Shown here piece by piece: positions 1-7,601 of a DNA stretch of 56,608 bases; position 1 is the stretch's first letter; the number at the start of each line of letters is the position of its first letter. Source of the stretch: an uncultured Verrucomicrobia subdivision 3 bacterium (lineage in GTDB: Bacteria; Verrucomicrobiota; Verrucomicrobiia; Limisphaerales; UBA11358). The notes beneath the pieces were generated by a model. It saw nothing but the letters and a program-made list of their open reading frames with translations, was not told where the DNA came from and did no database searches. The translations under genes and the position numbers were made by a program. Where the stretch lies: assembly GCA_903842235.1 (NCBI GenBank), contig CAIMLG010000099.1, positions 1 through 56,608 of the forward strand, in the 5' to 3' direction.

Positions 1-405
1 GGGGGGGGTCTTTCCGCGCCGCTTCGCTGGTTTCCAAACTTCGTCAAATTATTTTTTCGGTTTTTTGCTGCGCGTAAAGTGTCTCTGGATGCACCTCAAC
101 TGCCCCGCCCTGCACCTCAACGCCCCCGGGGCTTTCCCGGCGGAATTTTTTTTCCAAAACCGGGTGTATAAATCCGGCGTGCCCCCGGAAATGTCTGGCT
201 GGGGATTGGCCGGGATCCAACGCCGTCAAATTTATTTTTCGCGGAAATTGGGTGGCCGGTTGCGGGGTGGTGGGGGCCGCAGGTGGCCGGTTGCGGGCGC
301 GGGATTTGTTGCGGAAAAAGTTTGGCGCAGGCCGTGCTATAAGTCTTGGCAACCGGCCGGGCCAGTCCGCCGGCCAAGTTATTAAACCAGTGAAAGGAAA
401 AATCT
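1..405. other. Intergenic region before the terminase pair
   Basis: No convincing gene is seen in the first 405 bases. The sequence is a patchwork of G/C runs and T-rich stretches. Two short direct repeats are visible: GTCAAATTATTTTTTCGG near base 44 recurs almost unchanged near base 224, and GGTGGCCGGTTGCGGG occurs near 250 and again near 282. A -10-like TATAAG sits at 338-343 but has no good -35 partner. AAAGGA at 393-398, seven bases before the ATG at 406, is one of the few clear Shine-Dalgarno sequences in the window. The run of eight G at the very start may simply be the window edge. Confidence 0.6.
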
Positions 406-1026
406 ATGAGTGATGACCACAGTGAAAATCCGGAGGCCCCCCGCCCGGCGTCAGCGGTTGCCGCCGATCCGCCGCCCGCCTTCGCCCCCGTCGCGGGGGA
501 ATCCGGCCGTGCTTTTGAAGCCTTTCGGGCCTATTTCGAACTCGGCCCCCGCCGCCGCTACGCGGCGGCCGCCCGCAAGGTCGGCGTCGCCCAGGGCACC
601 CTCAAACGTTGGGCCGGCGAATTTGACTGGCGCGGCCGCATCCTATCCCTCGCCGCGCGGGCCGTGGAGCAATCCGCCAACGCCGAAAACGCTTTGCAGC
701 GCGCCGATCTCCTCGATGCCGCCGCGCGCACCAAGCGCTTTCGCGACCGCCAATTCGCCCTCGCTGAAGCCATTCTCCAGGTCGCCGAACGCTATCTCGA
801 ACGCATGGATGAGGACCATTTGGATCAGCTGAGTTTCGCGGACGCCTGCAAAGCCTTCGCCTTTGCCTCCCAGCTCGGCAAATACGCCCCCGCAACCGAC
901 GCCTCGGCCGCCCCTGACCAAAGCTTGCGCGATCAATTGACGGCCCTGCTTGATCAGGCCTGCGGTGAAACCCTGGCCCCAAAAACCGCATCAACCCTCA
1001 ACCGTCCTGAACCGGCCCAGCCATGA
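406..1026 (+). CDS. Phage terminase small subunit-like DNA-binding protein
   Basis: A 206 residue protein. Residues about 45-85 read as a helix-turn-helix of the kind found in terminase small subunits and Terminase_5-like proteins (AARKVGVAQGTLKRWAGEFDW: a helix, a VGVAQGTLKRW recognition helix, then a conserved W). The N-terminal 40 residues are Pro/Ala-rich and probably disordered; the middle is helical and Arg-rich. In phages the small subunit binds pac/cos DNA and hands it to the large subunit. The next gene downstream is a clear large subunit, which is the strongest support for this call. The start is ATG 406 with AAAGGA seven bases upstream. No other phage structural gene is seen nearby. 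It could instead be a generic HTH protein, but the pairing makes terminase most likely. Confidence 0.72.
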   Translation: MSDDHSENPEAPRPASAVAADPPPAFAPVAGESGRAFEAFRAYFELGPRRRYAAAARKVGVAQGTLKRWAGEFDWRGRILSLAARAVEQSANAENALQRADLLDAAARTKRFRDRQFALAEAILQVAERYLERMDEDHLDQLSFADACKAFAFASQLGKYAPATDASAAPDQSLRDQLTALLDQACGETLAPKTASTLNRPEPAQP

Positions 1027-1099
1027 AAGCCTATAAGCCACAACCATCTGCCGGACAACCCCTGCTGAGCCTGTTACCTTTTGTCCATTTTTTGCCTTT

Positions 1100-1150
1100 T
1101 CAAAACGGGGTATCAAAACGGCACAAAAAGTCTCAAAAGGTATCAAATCG
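1100..1150. promoter_or_regulatory. Cluster of TCAAA-type direct repeats between the terminase genes
   Basis: The 176 base gap between the two terminase genes contains four related words: TCAAAACGG at 1100-1108 and 1113-1121, TCAAAAGG at 1133-1140 and TCAAATCG at 1143-1150. The word GGTATCAAA occurs twice, at 1109-1117 and 1139-1147, exactly 30 bases apart. The repeats lie about 55-100 bases before the large-subunit ATG. They could be binding sites for the small subunit (a pac-like site) or for a regulator; that role is inference. Confidence 0.4.
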
Positions 1151-1202
1151 TAACCTCCGGCCCGTTCCACTTTCAGCGCTGCTGCGATCAAACCATTAAT
1201 TT

Positions 1203-2723
1203 ATGAAATCGAATCCTCAAAATGCCAAGCCGCTCTCGGCCGCGGCTGAAGCCAAGCTGAAAGCCTTTTTTCAGCTCGGCCTGCAACACGGCTGCCCCCG
1301 CGATCAGCTCCTCAACTTCTCCAACGCCGGCCTCATCCTGCAGGCGCGTCAGCTCGCCGCCTGTGCCGCCGCCCGGCTTGGCGACCAACCCGATGGGCCG
1401 CGCGCTGTCGGCTATGGCGGCGCGCGCGGCGGCGGCAAAACCCACTGGCTCCTCGCCCAGATGGGGGCGGATGATTGCCAGCGCCGCCCCGGTCTCAACT
1501 GCCTCCTCCTTCGCAAGGTCGGCAAATCCAACCTCGAAAATTTCGAGACCCTGCGCCAGCGCCTCTTCGCCCGGTTGCCCCACGAGTTTAACGCCTCGCG
1601 CGGCATCCTCACCTTCGCCAACGGCTCCCGCATCATCCTCGGCCATTACCAGTGCGAGAAGGATATCGATGGCTACCTCGGCCTCGAATACGACGTCATC
1701 GGCCTCGAGGAAGCCACCCAGCTCACCCTCCGCAAATACGAGGACATCTCCACCTGCTGCCGCACCAGCAAGCCGGACTGGCGGCCGCGGATGTATTCCA
1801 CCACCAATCCCGGCGGCGTCGGCCACCAGTGGTATCTCGAAAAATTCATCGTCCCGCACCAGTCCGGCCGCGAGACCGACACCCGCTTCATCCCCGCCCG
1901 CGTGGACGACAACGCGTTTATCAACCCCGGTTACAAGGCCGATCTCGCCCGCCTCACCGGCTGGCAGTATGACGCGTGGTATGAGGGGCGCTGGAACTTT
2001 GCCGCCGGCCAGTATTTCCGGAATTTCTCGCCCCGTCTCCATGTCCTCCAAGAGGATTTTAAGTCGCCTGATGGCGCTGAATGGTTCGCCGCCATGGACT
2101 ACGGCTACACCCATCCCACTGTCGTCCTCCTCGGTTGCCGCGATGCGGCCGGCCAAATCTATATCCTGGATGAGCACGTGGAGCGCTTTTGGATTCCCGC
2201 CCGCCATGCCCAGGCCATCAAGGCCATGTTCGCCCGGAACGAGGTGTTTTGTTCCCCGGATCACCTCCGCGATTATCTCCTCGCCCGCTTCCCCAATGGC
2301 TGCACCGAGCGCGAGCACCTCTGGCTCCATTGGCAGCAGCGGCGGCTGCTCACTAAATTTGTCGCCGGCTCCGACGCCTTCGGCCGCGAAAGCAGCGGCG
2401 CCTCCGTCGCCCGCCAATACCAAGAATTCGGCCTGTCCTTGAAGCCCGCCAATATGGATCGCGTGGCCGGCTTGTCCGCCATCGCCCAGCGCCTGGGCGA
2501 CCCCGCTGCCGGCATCCCGCCTGCGCTGTTCATCCACCCGCGCTGCGTGCGCCTGATCGGTTGCCTGCCCTTTTTACAGCACGATCCCGACCGCCCCGGC
2601 GATGTCCTGAAGTCCAACATCAACGAGGAGGGGGCCGGCGGCGATGATCCCGCCGACGCCCTGCGCTACCTCGTCACCATTCAAATCCGCCGCGTTTATG
2701 CGCGCAAACTCTCCGGCTTTTAG
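1203..2723 (+). CDS. Phage terminase large subunit (ATPase-nuclease)
   Basis: A 506 residue protein of normal length for a terminase large subunit, the motor that packages DNA into phage capsids. The N-terminal ATPase has a Walker A loop GGARGGGKT at residues 72-80 and a Walker B DVIGLEEA with the acidic pair E169/E170; a TTNPGG coupling motif follows. The C-terminal RNase H-like nuclease has MDYGYTHPT with D299 and the terminal acidic motif DDPADALRY (D481, D482, D485). All key acidic residues are present, so the enzyme looks intact. It follows the small-subunit-like gene by 176 bases. Normally a portal gene comes next; here the gene is followed only by tandem repeats and a chromosomal GntR operon. 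It is therefore an orphan packaging cassette, either a prophage remnant or a retained cellular gene. No Shine-Dalgarno is obvious before ATG 1203. Confidence 0.88.
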   Translation: MKSNPQNAKPLSAAAEAKLKAFFQLGLQHGCPRDQLLNFSNAGLILQARQLAACAAARLGDQPDGPRAVGYGGARGGGKTHWLLAQMGADDCQRRPGLNCLLLRKVGKSNLENFETLRQRLFARLPHEFNASRGILTFANGSRIILGHYQCEKDIDGYLGLEYDVIGLEEATQLTLRKYEDISTCCRTSKPDWRPRMYSTTNPGGVGHQWYLEKFIVPHQSGRETDTRFIPARVDDNAFINPGYKADLARLTGWQYDAWYEGRWNFAAGQYFRNFSPRLHVLQEDFKSPDGAEWFAAMDYGYTHPTVVLLGCRDAAGQIYILDEHVERFWIPARHAQAIKAMFARNEVFCSPDHLRDYLLARFPNGCTEREHLWLHWQQRRLLTKFVAGSDAFGRESSGASVARQYQEFGLSLKPANMDRVAGLSAIAQRLGDPAAGIPPALFIHPRCVRLIGCLPFLQHDPDRPGDVLKSNINEEGAGGDDPADALRYLVTIQIRRVYARKLSGF

Positions 2724-2750
2724 GGCCTTGGCCGCCATGCCAATGCGGCA

Positions 2751-2975
2751 CTTCAAATTGATGCGAGGTAGGGACGGCGCGCTACGCCGTCCGTGCTTCA
2801 AATTGGTGCGAGGTAGGGACGGCGCGCTGCGCTGTCCGTGCTTCAAATTGGTGCGAGGTAGGGACATCGCGCTGCGCTGTCCGTGCTTCAAATTGGTGCG
2901 AGGTAGGGACATCGCGCTGCGCCGTCCGTGCTTCAAATTGGTGCGAGGTAGGGACGGCGCGCTGCGCCGTCCGTG
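2751..2975 (+). repeat. Five tandem 45 bp palindromic repeats
   Basis: Five head-to-tail units of exactly 45 bases, 2751-2795, 2796-2840, 2841-2885, 2886-2930 and 2931-2975, each beginning CTTCAAATTG and ending CCGTG. Each unit contains an inverted repeat: in units 1, 2 and 5 the arm is GGACGGCGC, with the second arm GCGCCGTCC (unit 5), or a one-base variant, across a GCT or GCTAC-like loop. Units 3 and 4 carry GGACATCGC in the first arm, giving mismatched stems. Because 45 is a multiple of three the array stays open in one frame and encodes a meaningless 15-residue repeat. It lies between the terminase gene and the GntR operon. Confidence 0.93.
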
Positions 2976-3083
2976 CCCGCCCGAATTTCTGTTTTCCGCT
3001 TTTCCCTCGCTCCTTTTTATATCCGGGTTTATCGGTGTTCCTCCGTGGTTAAAATTTCAGCGTTTCAGTTTTTCAGTTTTTCC
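2976..3083. other. Spacer between tandem repeats and GntR promoter
   Basis: Together with the tandem array this completes a 408 base gene-free stretch (2724-3131). It is T/C-rich, holds one copy of a dispersed intergenic repeat (3021-3057) and a short TTTCAGTTTTTCAGTTTTT track at about 3064-3082 just before the -35 element of the GntR gene. No gene is seen. Confidence 0.6.
3021..3057 (+). repeat. Dispersed intergenic repeat, copy 1 (CCTCCGTGGTTAAAA type)
   Basis: The stretch holds ATCGGTGTTCCTCCGTGG followed by TTAAAATTT. It matches, with substitutions, the sequences at 7497-7534 and (reverse strand) 11291-11325, all of which have the layout ATC-N-GTGTTN, then a second GTGTNC, then a TCCGTGG or TCGGTGG core and an A-rich end. 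Its translation (HPWLK-like) is a familiar source of false short proteins in environmental genomes. Confidence 0.6.
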
Positions 3084-3112
3084 TTGACGCGCGCCGCTCT
3101 CTGTCCTAGTGT
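3084..3112 (+). promoter_or_regulatory. Predicted sigma-70-type promoter of the GntR-ABC operon
   Basis: TTGACG at 3084-3089 is a strong -35 match. Seventeen bases later TAGTGT (3107-3112) is a weak -10. Transcription would start near 3119, leaving a leader of only about a dozen bases before the ATG at 3132, which fits the absence of a Shine-Dalgarno sequence. The -10 lies inside the operator palindrome. Confidence 0.45.
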
Positions 3113-3122
3113 CATAGGACAG
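3101..3122. promoter_or_regulatory. Operator palindrome for the YtrA-type GntR regulator
   Basis: A perfect inverted repeat: CTGTCCTA at 3101-3108, a 6 base spacer GTGTCA, and TAGGACAG at 3115-3122. It covers the predicted -10 and start point and ends nine bases before the regulator's ATG. YtrA-subfamily GntR proteins usually control their own ABC transporter operon from such palindromes, so autoregulation is the likely role (inference). Confidence 0.65.
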
Positions 3123-3131
3123 TCACCGATT

Positions 3132-3533
3132 ATGCGCCTGCAGCTTGATTTCAAATCCGGCACCCCGGTTTACTTGCAACTGGTGGATCAGATCCGCCAT
3201 GCCGCCGCGTCGGGCGGGCTGCGCACGGGCGAGCCGCTGCCGGGCATCCGGCCGCTGGCCGAGGAGTTGCGTGTGAACCGCAACACCGTTGCCAAGGCTT
3301 ACGCGGAGCTGGAAAGCCAGGGCGTCATCGAGACGCTTCCCGGCAAGGGCTGTTTCCTGAAAGCCGTCGGTTCCCCGCTCACCAAATCCGCCCGCAACGA
3401 CCTGCTGATCCAGGAAATCGACCGCGCCATCGTGGCCGCGCACCATCTCCAGATCAGCGAGGCTGACTTGCTCGCCTTGCTCAAGAAACGGCTGGAAGCT
3501 TTCGCCCGCCAACACTCGGCCGCCCATGATTAA
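3132..3533 (+). CDS. GntR family transcriptional regulator, YtrA subfamily
   Basis: A 133 residue protein. Residues 1-75 are a winged helix of the GntR class: YLQLVDQIRHAAASG, then LPGIRPLAEELRVNRNTVAKAYAELESQGVI as the HTH, then the wing LPGKGCFL. The C-terminal ~50 residues form a short helical tail (LLIQEIDRAIVAAHHLQISEADLLALLKKRL) rather than an FCD or UTRA domain, which is the hallmark of the YtrA subfamily. Such regulators repress ABC transporter operons in which they are the first gene, as here. The ATG at 3132 is chosen because the conserved LDFKSGTPVYLQL start follows directly and because the promoter and operator lie just upstream; the frame is open further upstream but runs through the promoter. 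The next gene starts 10 bases after its stop. Confidence 0.9.
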   Translation: MRLQLDFKSGTPVYLQLVDQIRHAAASGGLRTGEPLPGIRPLAEELRVNRNTVAKAYAELESQGVIETLPGKGCFLKAVGSPLTKSARNDLLIQEIDRAIVAAHHLQISEADLLALLKKRLEAFARQHSAAHD

Positions 3534-3543
3534 CAAGGATCCC

Positions 3544-4449
3544 ATGAATACCGAAACTCCCGTGATCGAAATTCAAAACCTCGTGCGCCGCTACGGCCGG
3601 CACGACGCCGTGAACGGCCTCTCGCTCACGGTTCAGCCCGGCCAATGCTACGGCTTCTTCGGCCGCAACGGCGCGGGCAAGACCACCACCATCAAGTGCC
3701 TGCTGAATCTGCTCCGGCCCGACGCCGGCGGCGTGCGCGTGTTCGGCTTGGACCCGCGTAAGGCCGAGGTGGCCGTCAAATCCCGGCTGGCCTACGTTCC
3801 GGACCTGGTGGCGTTTTATCCCTGGATGACCGTGCGCACCACGCTGGAATATCTCGCGTCCTTCCGCCGCCACTGGAACCGGGACATTGAAAACGACCTG
3901 CTGACCCGCTTTCAGCTCGATCCCACCAAGAAGACGACCAGCCTTTCCAAAGGGCAGCGCACGCAGTTGGCGCTCATCGGCGCGATTTGCCCGGAGCCGG
4001 AGCTGCTGCTGCTGGACGAGCCGACCAGCGGCCTCGACCCCATCGTGCGCCGCGAATTCATTGAGACCGTCATTGGCGCCTATCAATCTGGCGATCCCAC
4101 CCGCCGCACGGTGTTCGTTTCCACCCACCTCATCTCCGAGTTTGAAGGCTTGATTGACGAGTTCACCATCCTTGAGCAGGGCCGCGAGCTGCTCTCCATG
4201 AACGCCGATGCCGCCCGCGACCGGTTCAAAAAAATCCGCGCCCGGCTGCCGCAGGAAATGAAACTGAATCTCACCGGCGCGTTGCAGGTCAAGCGCTCCG
4301 GCCGCGAGGTGGAAATCCTCGCCAACGGCAATTGCGCGCAGTTGCTGGCGGAGCTGAAAATGCATTCGCCCGAGGAATTGAAGACCGAATCGCTGACGCT
4401 GGAGGAAATCTTCGTGGCGTCGGACGTTTTGAAAAAGGCCGTCGCATGA
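3544..4449 (+). CDS. ABC transporter ATP-binding protein (ABC-2 type export)
   Basis: A 301 residue ATPase of the multidrug/bacitracin-type (CcmA-like) class. It shows a Walker A GRNGAGKTT at residues 40-48, the ABC signature LSKGQ beginning at residue 134, Walker B LLLLDEP with D158 and E159, and an H-loop STHLISE. The signature reads LSKGQ rather than LSGGQ, as is common in the ABC-2 branch. The ~90 residue tail after the ATPase is typical of this group. ATG 3544 is preferred to the in-frame ATG at 3526, which overlaps the regulator's end, because AAGGA at 3535-3539 stands just ahead of it. Its last four bases (ATGA) are shared with the permease start, so the two are translationally coupled. 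It powers the following permease at the inner membrane; the substrate is unknown. Confidence 0.93.
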   Translation: MNTETPVIEIQNLVRRYGRHDAVNGLSLTVQPGQCYGFFGRNGAGKTTTIKCLLNLLRPDAGGVRVFGLDPRKAEVAVKSRLAYVPDLVAFYPWMTVRTTLEYLASFRRHWNRDIENDLLTRFQLDPTKKTTSLSKGQRTQLALIGAICPEPELLLLDEPTSGLDPIVRREFIETVIGAYQSGDPTRRTVFVSTHLISEFEGLIDEFTILEQGRELLSMNADAARDRFKKIRARLPQEMKLNLTGALQVKRSGREVEILANGNCAQLLAELKMHSPEELKTESLTLEEIFVASDVLKKAVA

Positions 4450-7262
4450 ACGCCTTCGTCAAAAAGGAAATTCGCCTGCTGCTGCCGAATTTTGGGCTCG
4501 TCTGCCTGCTGGCTCTGGCCAATCTTTTTTTCTCCGATCAGCCGGACCGCGCTTTCAACTCCATTTTCTATCTCACCGGCTTTGTCGGCTGTCCACTGGT
4601 GGCTGTGATGCTGGTGCTGGGCTCGTTTGGCACCGAGATTGGCGGGGGCACCTTTTCCTCCCTGTTGGCGCAGCCGGTTTCGCGGCAGAAAATCTGGGAA
4701 ACAAAAATCCTCCTGCTGCTGGCGGCCTTGCTGGCGGGGGCGATGCTTTGGTCGGCGTGCGTCTATATTGGCATCTTCCGTTCGGGGTCCAGCCATGGGA
4801 TAAACGAAGTGTTCCATCTGTTGACCGTCGTCTTGGTGGCTTGTCTGGCCATCTTCTCCGGCGGACTGTGGACGGTCTTGCTCATGCGGCAGGTGGCGGC
4901 GGCTTTTTGGTTCACGATTCTGGTGCCGGCCGTGTTATTCATCCTTTTGTCCAGCGTGCTTGCGGGCGCGTCCGATGAATTATCGCTCGCCCTGTTTGTG
5001 ACGGTCTGGGGCGGTTACAGTCTGGCGGGTTTTTTCTTCGCGCGCTGGCTGTTCTTCCGGGCGCAGGATCTGCAATGGTCGGGCGGCACCATTGCCCTGC
5101 CCGAGGTGCGCGGCCTGGCGGGTTTGTTTTCCAGTGCGGGCAAAAAACGGAGCTGGCGGCCCCGGGCGGCCTTGGCTTGGAAGGAACTCCAATTGCACCA
5201 GGCGCAATTCATTATCGCGGGCGTGCTGGCGTTGCTGCACCTCGGCGTGCTGGCGGCGCGGAAATACGGCCATTACCAGCGGAATTCCGCGACGGAATTC
5301 ATCCTGGAACTTTTCTGGGGGCTGTGGCTGGTGATGCCGTTGCTGGTCGGCTGCGCTGCGGTGGCCGAGGAGCGCAAGCTCGGCACGCTGGTCGGCCAAC
5401 TGGGTTTGCCGGTGAAGCGGCGCACGCAGTTTGCGGTGAAATTCCGTGTGGCCCTGCTGCTGTCTGTGCTGTTGGGCTGCGTGCTGCCGCTGCTGCTGGA
5501 AGGCCCGCGCATTTTGCCGGACCTGCATTTTTTGCCCGCCGGCTTTCATCCTGCGAACAGCTATTTGGGCATGCCGAATGGCTGGCAATTTTTCCTTTGG
5601 TATGGATTGGAAACGGTTAATCAATGGGCCGCTTGGCTCGCCTTCGCCGGCTCGGCTGCCATCATCGGTGGGATTTCCTTTTACGCCTCCACGCTGGCGC
5701 GCAACACGCTCCAGGCGCTGGCACCGGCGGTGCTGGGCTTGGCCCTGACATATTTTCTGAGCACTGTTGCGCTCCGCAATCCGGGGAACTTCGGCTGGCA
5801 TTTACCGTGGCACGGCGGCCTGGTGGTTTTTATCGGGGTTCCGGTGTTGGTCGTCACGCTGGTGGTTCTGGCCTTCGGCAATTTTCAATCCCTCAATCTC
5901 GGCTGGCGGGTGGGGCTGCGGAATGCGCTCGGGTTGGGGGCGGCGCTGGGAATCACCTTTCTCCTGACGGCCGGTGTTTACAATCGTGCTTGGGAAAAAC
6001 TGACGCCCTTCGAGCCGCCGCACGGCCCGGCGCGGCTGTCGCAGGCCGATCCTCCCAGCTTGACCAGCCAGGGGAACTCGATCTCCGTGCGCCTCTCGGA
6101 TGGCCGAATCTGGGCGGATGACAATCCGTATTTTAATTTCTTGGCCAATCCGCTGGCATTCTATTTTGGCAATGTCCGGCTGGTCAACCAAGACGGCGGC
6201 CGGTATTACGCCGGGGCGGATTGGGTGAAAATGATCTCAACTTTTCGGAATGAAAGTGTGGGCCTGAAGACGGACGGGAGTTTATGGGTGTCCGAAACGC
6301 CCGCGCGCTACGAACTGGCGTCCGGAGAATGGAAAGTATTTCCCGCCGGCAAACTCGTGCGCTTGGGTGGCGACGCCCAGTGGAGCAGCGTGATTCCAAA
6401 CAACCTGGGAATGTTGCTGGTGAAAAATGATGGCACGCTGTGGCATTGGGGCGTGCGCACCAGTTGGAACTGGAAAGACCAGTGGCCGGGCTTCCGGACC
6501 TTCACGCCGCAACGTTTGGGGACGGAATCAAACTGGGCGGAAGTGTATTCGTCGGGCTATTACCCCGTAATCCGCCGAACCGATGGGAGTCTCTGGACGA
6601 CTGCGATCAACAAGCCCAGCTCTCAGCCAACGAATGAAATTGCCCCCGGTTTCGTTCTCCAGCGGGCCGCCTATTTGGAAGCGGGCCAATGGCGCAGCAC
6701 GACGAAATACGGCCACGGTTTGATTTGCGAATTGGGCATACGCGCTGACGGAACGTTTCGCATCCGGGCGGATCACTCGCTAACAAGAGCTTTTGATAAT
6801 CAACCTGAATATTCCTATTATGACTGGACGGCGGTGGATTTACAGTTCGGCCATGAAACCAACTGGCTGGCCGTGGCGGGAGCGGGTCAAAAGTTCGTCA
6901 CCCTCAAGGACGACGGCACGCTGTGGCTCTGGAATTTCTACCATGACGATCGGTTCGGCCGGAACCTTGAGCGGGACGAACGCGCCATGCTGGCGGTCAA
7001 ACCCGTCCGCCTCGGCATTCACTCCGACTGGCTGGCGATTGCGGGCGTGGAGGGCGGCATTGTCAGTCTCGCCGCCGATGGCAGTCTCTGGTATTGGCCC
7101 TTGGCCAGCACCGGCGAGTTTGTGGCCAGCTTTAGTCAAAGCGGATTTTGGCGCAATGGTGATTATAATGGTGAAATTGCGATGGAACCGCTCCTGGACT
7201 TTTCCCGCAAGCCGCAGTCGCTCGGCAATCTGTTCCGCCCGGCAAACTCGCGCGCTCCCTGA
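4446..7262 (+). CDS. ABC-2 permease fused to a C-terminal seven-repeat RCC1-like propeller
   Basis: A 938 residue protein. Residues 1 to about 520 are a membrane domain with many hydrophobic segments (LLLPNFGLVCLLALANLFF, ILLLLAALLAGAMLWSACVY, TLVVLAFGNF and others) in two halves, like an ABC-2 permease duplicated in tandem. After the last helix (LGAALGITFLLTAGVYNRAW) comes a soluble part of ~415 residues with seven evenly spaced motifs of the type DG-x-x-W: DGRIW, DGSLW, DGTLWHWG, DGSLW, DGTFR, DGTLWLWN and DGSLWYWP, about 50-56 residues apart. That spacing and motif fit RCC1-type repeats and a seven-bladed propeller. The start is ATG 4446, overlapping the ATPase stop by four bases; the frame is open upstream but inside the ATPase gene. 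An ABC permease carrying an RCC1 propeller is unusual; the propeller probably lies outside the cytoplasm and binds a ligand or partner (inference). Confidence 0.85.
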   Translation: MNAFVKKEIRLLLPNFGLVCLLALANLFFSDQPDRAFNSIFYLTGFVGCPLVAVMLVLGSFGTEIGGGTFSSLLAQPVSRQKIWETKILLLLAALLAGAMLWSACVYIGIFRSGSSHGINEVFHLLTVVLVACLAIFSGGLWTVLLMRQVAAAFWFTILVPAVLFILLSSVLAGASDELSLALFVTVWGGYSLAGFFFARWLFFRAQDLQWSGGTIALPEVRGLAGLFSSAGKKRSWRPRAALAWKELQLHQAQFIIAGVLALLHLGVLAARKYGHYQRNSATEFILELFWGLWLVMPLLVGCAAVAEERKLGTLVGQLGLPVKRRTQFAVKFRVALLLSVLLGCVLPLLLEGPRILPDLHFLPAGFHPANSYLGMPNGWQFFLWYGLETVNQWAAWLAFAGSAAIIGGISFYASTLARNTLQALAPAVLGLALTYFLSTVALRNPGNFGWHLPWHGGLVVFIGVPVLVVTLVVLAFGNFQSLNLGWRVGLRNALGLGAALGITFLLTAGVYNRAWEKLTPFEPPHGPARLSQADPPSLTSQGNSISVRLSDGRIWADDNPYFNFLANPLAFYFGNVRLVNQDGGRYYAGADWVKMISTFRNESVGLKTDGSLWVSETPARYELASGEWKVFPAGKLVRLGGDAQWSSVIPNNLGMLLVKNDGTLWHWGVRTSWNWKDQWPGFRTFTPQRLGTESNWAEVYSSGYYPVIRRTDGSLWTTAINKPSSQPTNEIAPGFVLQRAAYLEAGQWRSTTKYGHGLICELGIRADGTFRIRADHSLTRAFDNQPEYSYYDWTAVDLQFGHETNWLAVAGAGQKFVTLKDDGTLWLWNFYHDDRFGRNLERDERAMLAVKPVRLGIHSDWLAIAGVEGGIVSLAADGSLWYWPLASTGEFVASFSQSGFWRNGDYNGEIAMEPLLDFSRKPQSLGNLFRPANSRAP

Positions 7263-7601
7263 CGGTCCGCGCATTTCGCGGGGCGTCGCTCCCGCGCCAG
7301 CGTTTTGGAGTGCGGCGGCCCGCCCCCGCTTACCCCTCCCGAATCAACCCGTGTGCTCTTCTATTGAAAAGTTTTTGGATTTCCCCGGGCGGAAAATGAC
7401 GTCTTTTGGGGAGTCGGAGCCCCTTTCGTCGAGATGCTGCTCCGCCCCGTCCCGATTGCGGCGCGCGAGGGCGCTCGCCTCACCGGCTTCGCTTCCATCT
7501 GTGTTTATCTGTGTCCATCCGTGGCTAAAACTTTCCCGGCGCCACTGTTGGGTTCCCAATAATCCTTTGTGCCGGCGGGGCTTTGTGGTAAATCCTTCCG
7601 C
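7263..7601. other. Intergenic region with a dispersed repeat
   Basis: About 340 bases with no gene. The left part is GC-rich and low in information; the middle (GAAAATGACGTCTTTTGGGG) is unremarkable; the right part carries a dispersed repeat at 7497-7534. An in-frame GTG at 7569 would extend the following gene by 11 codons, but has no better ribosome site than GTG 7602. Confidence 0.6.
7497..7534 (+). repeat. Dispersed intergenic repeat, copy 2 (GTCCATCCGTGGCTAAAA type)
   Basis: ATCTGTGTTTATCTGTGTC then CATCCGTGGCTAAAACTTT. This is the most complete of the three copies in the window. It shares GTCCATC-N-GTGGC and AACTTT with the reverse-strand copy at 11291-11325 and the CCGTGG-TTAAAA part with the copy at 3021-3057. 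All copies lie between genes. Confidence 0.7.

Noticed and set aside
1-405. Small open frames on both strands in the first 405 bases
   Set aside because: No ribosome sites, no domains and repetitive, low-information sequence.
1188-2537. Long minus-strand open frame opposite the terminase gene
   Set aside because: It is a shadow of a GC-rich coding strand; the plus-strand protein has full terminase motifs.
2751-2975. CRISPR array
   Set aside because: Units are contiguous without unique spacers and there are no cas genes.
2644-3087. Open frame across the 45 bp repeats, encoding a 15-residue repeated peptide
   Set aside because: The frame is open only because the repeat length is divisible by three; the peptide has no sensible composition and overlaps the end of the terminase gene and the spacer.
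4332-4445. Upstream extension of the permease gene
   Set aside because: It lies entirely inside the ATPase gene; ATG 4446 gives a normal membrane N terminus and a coupled ATGA overlap.
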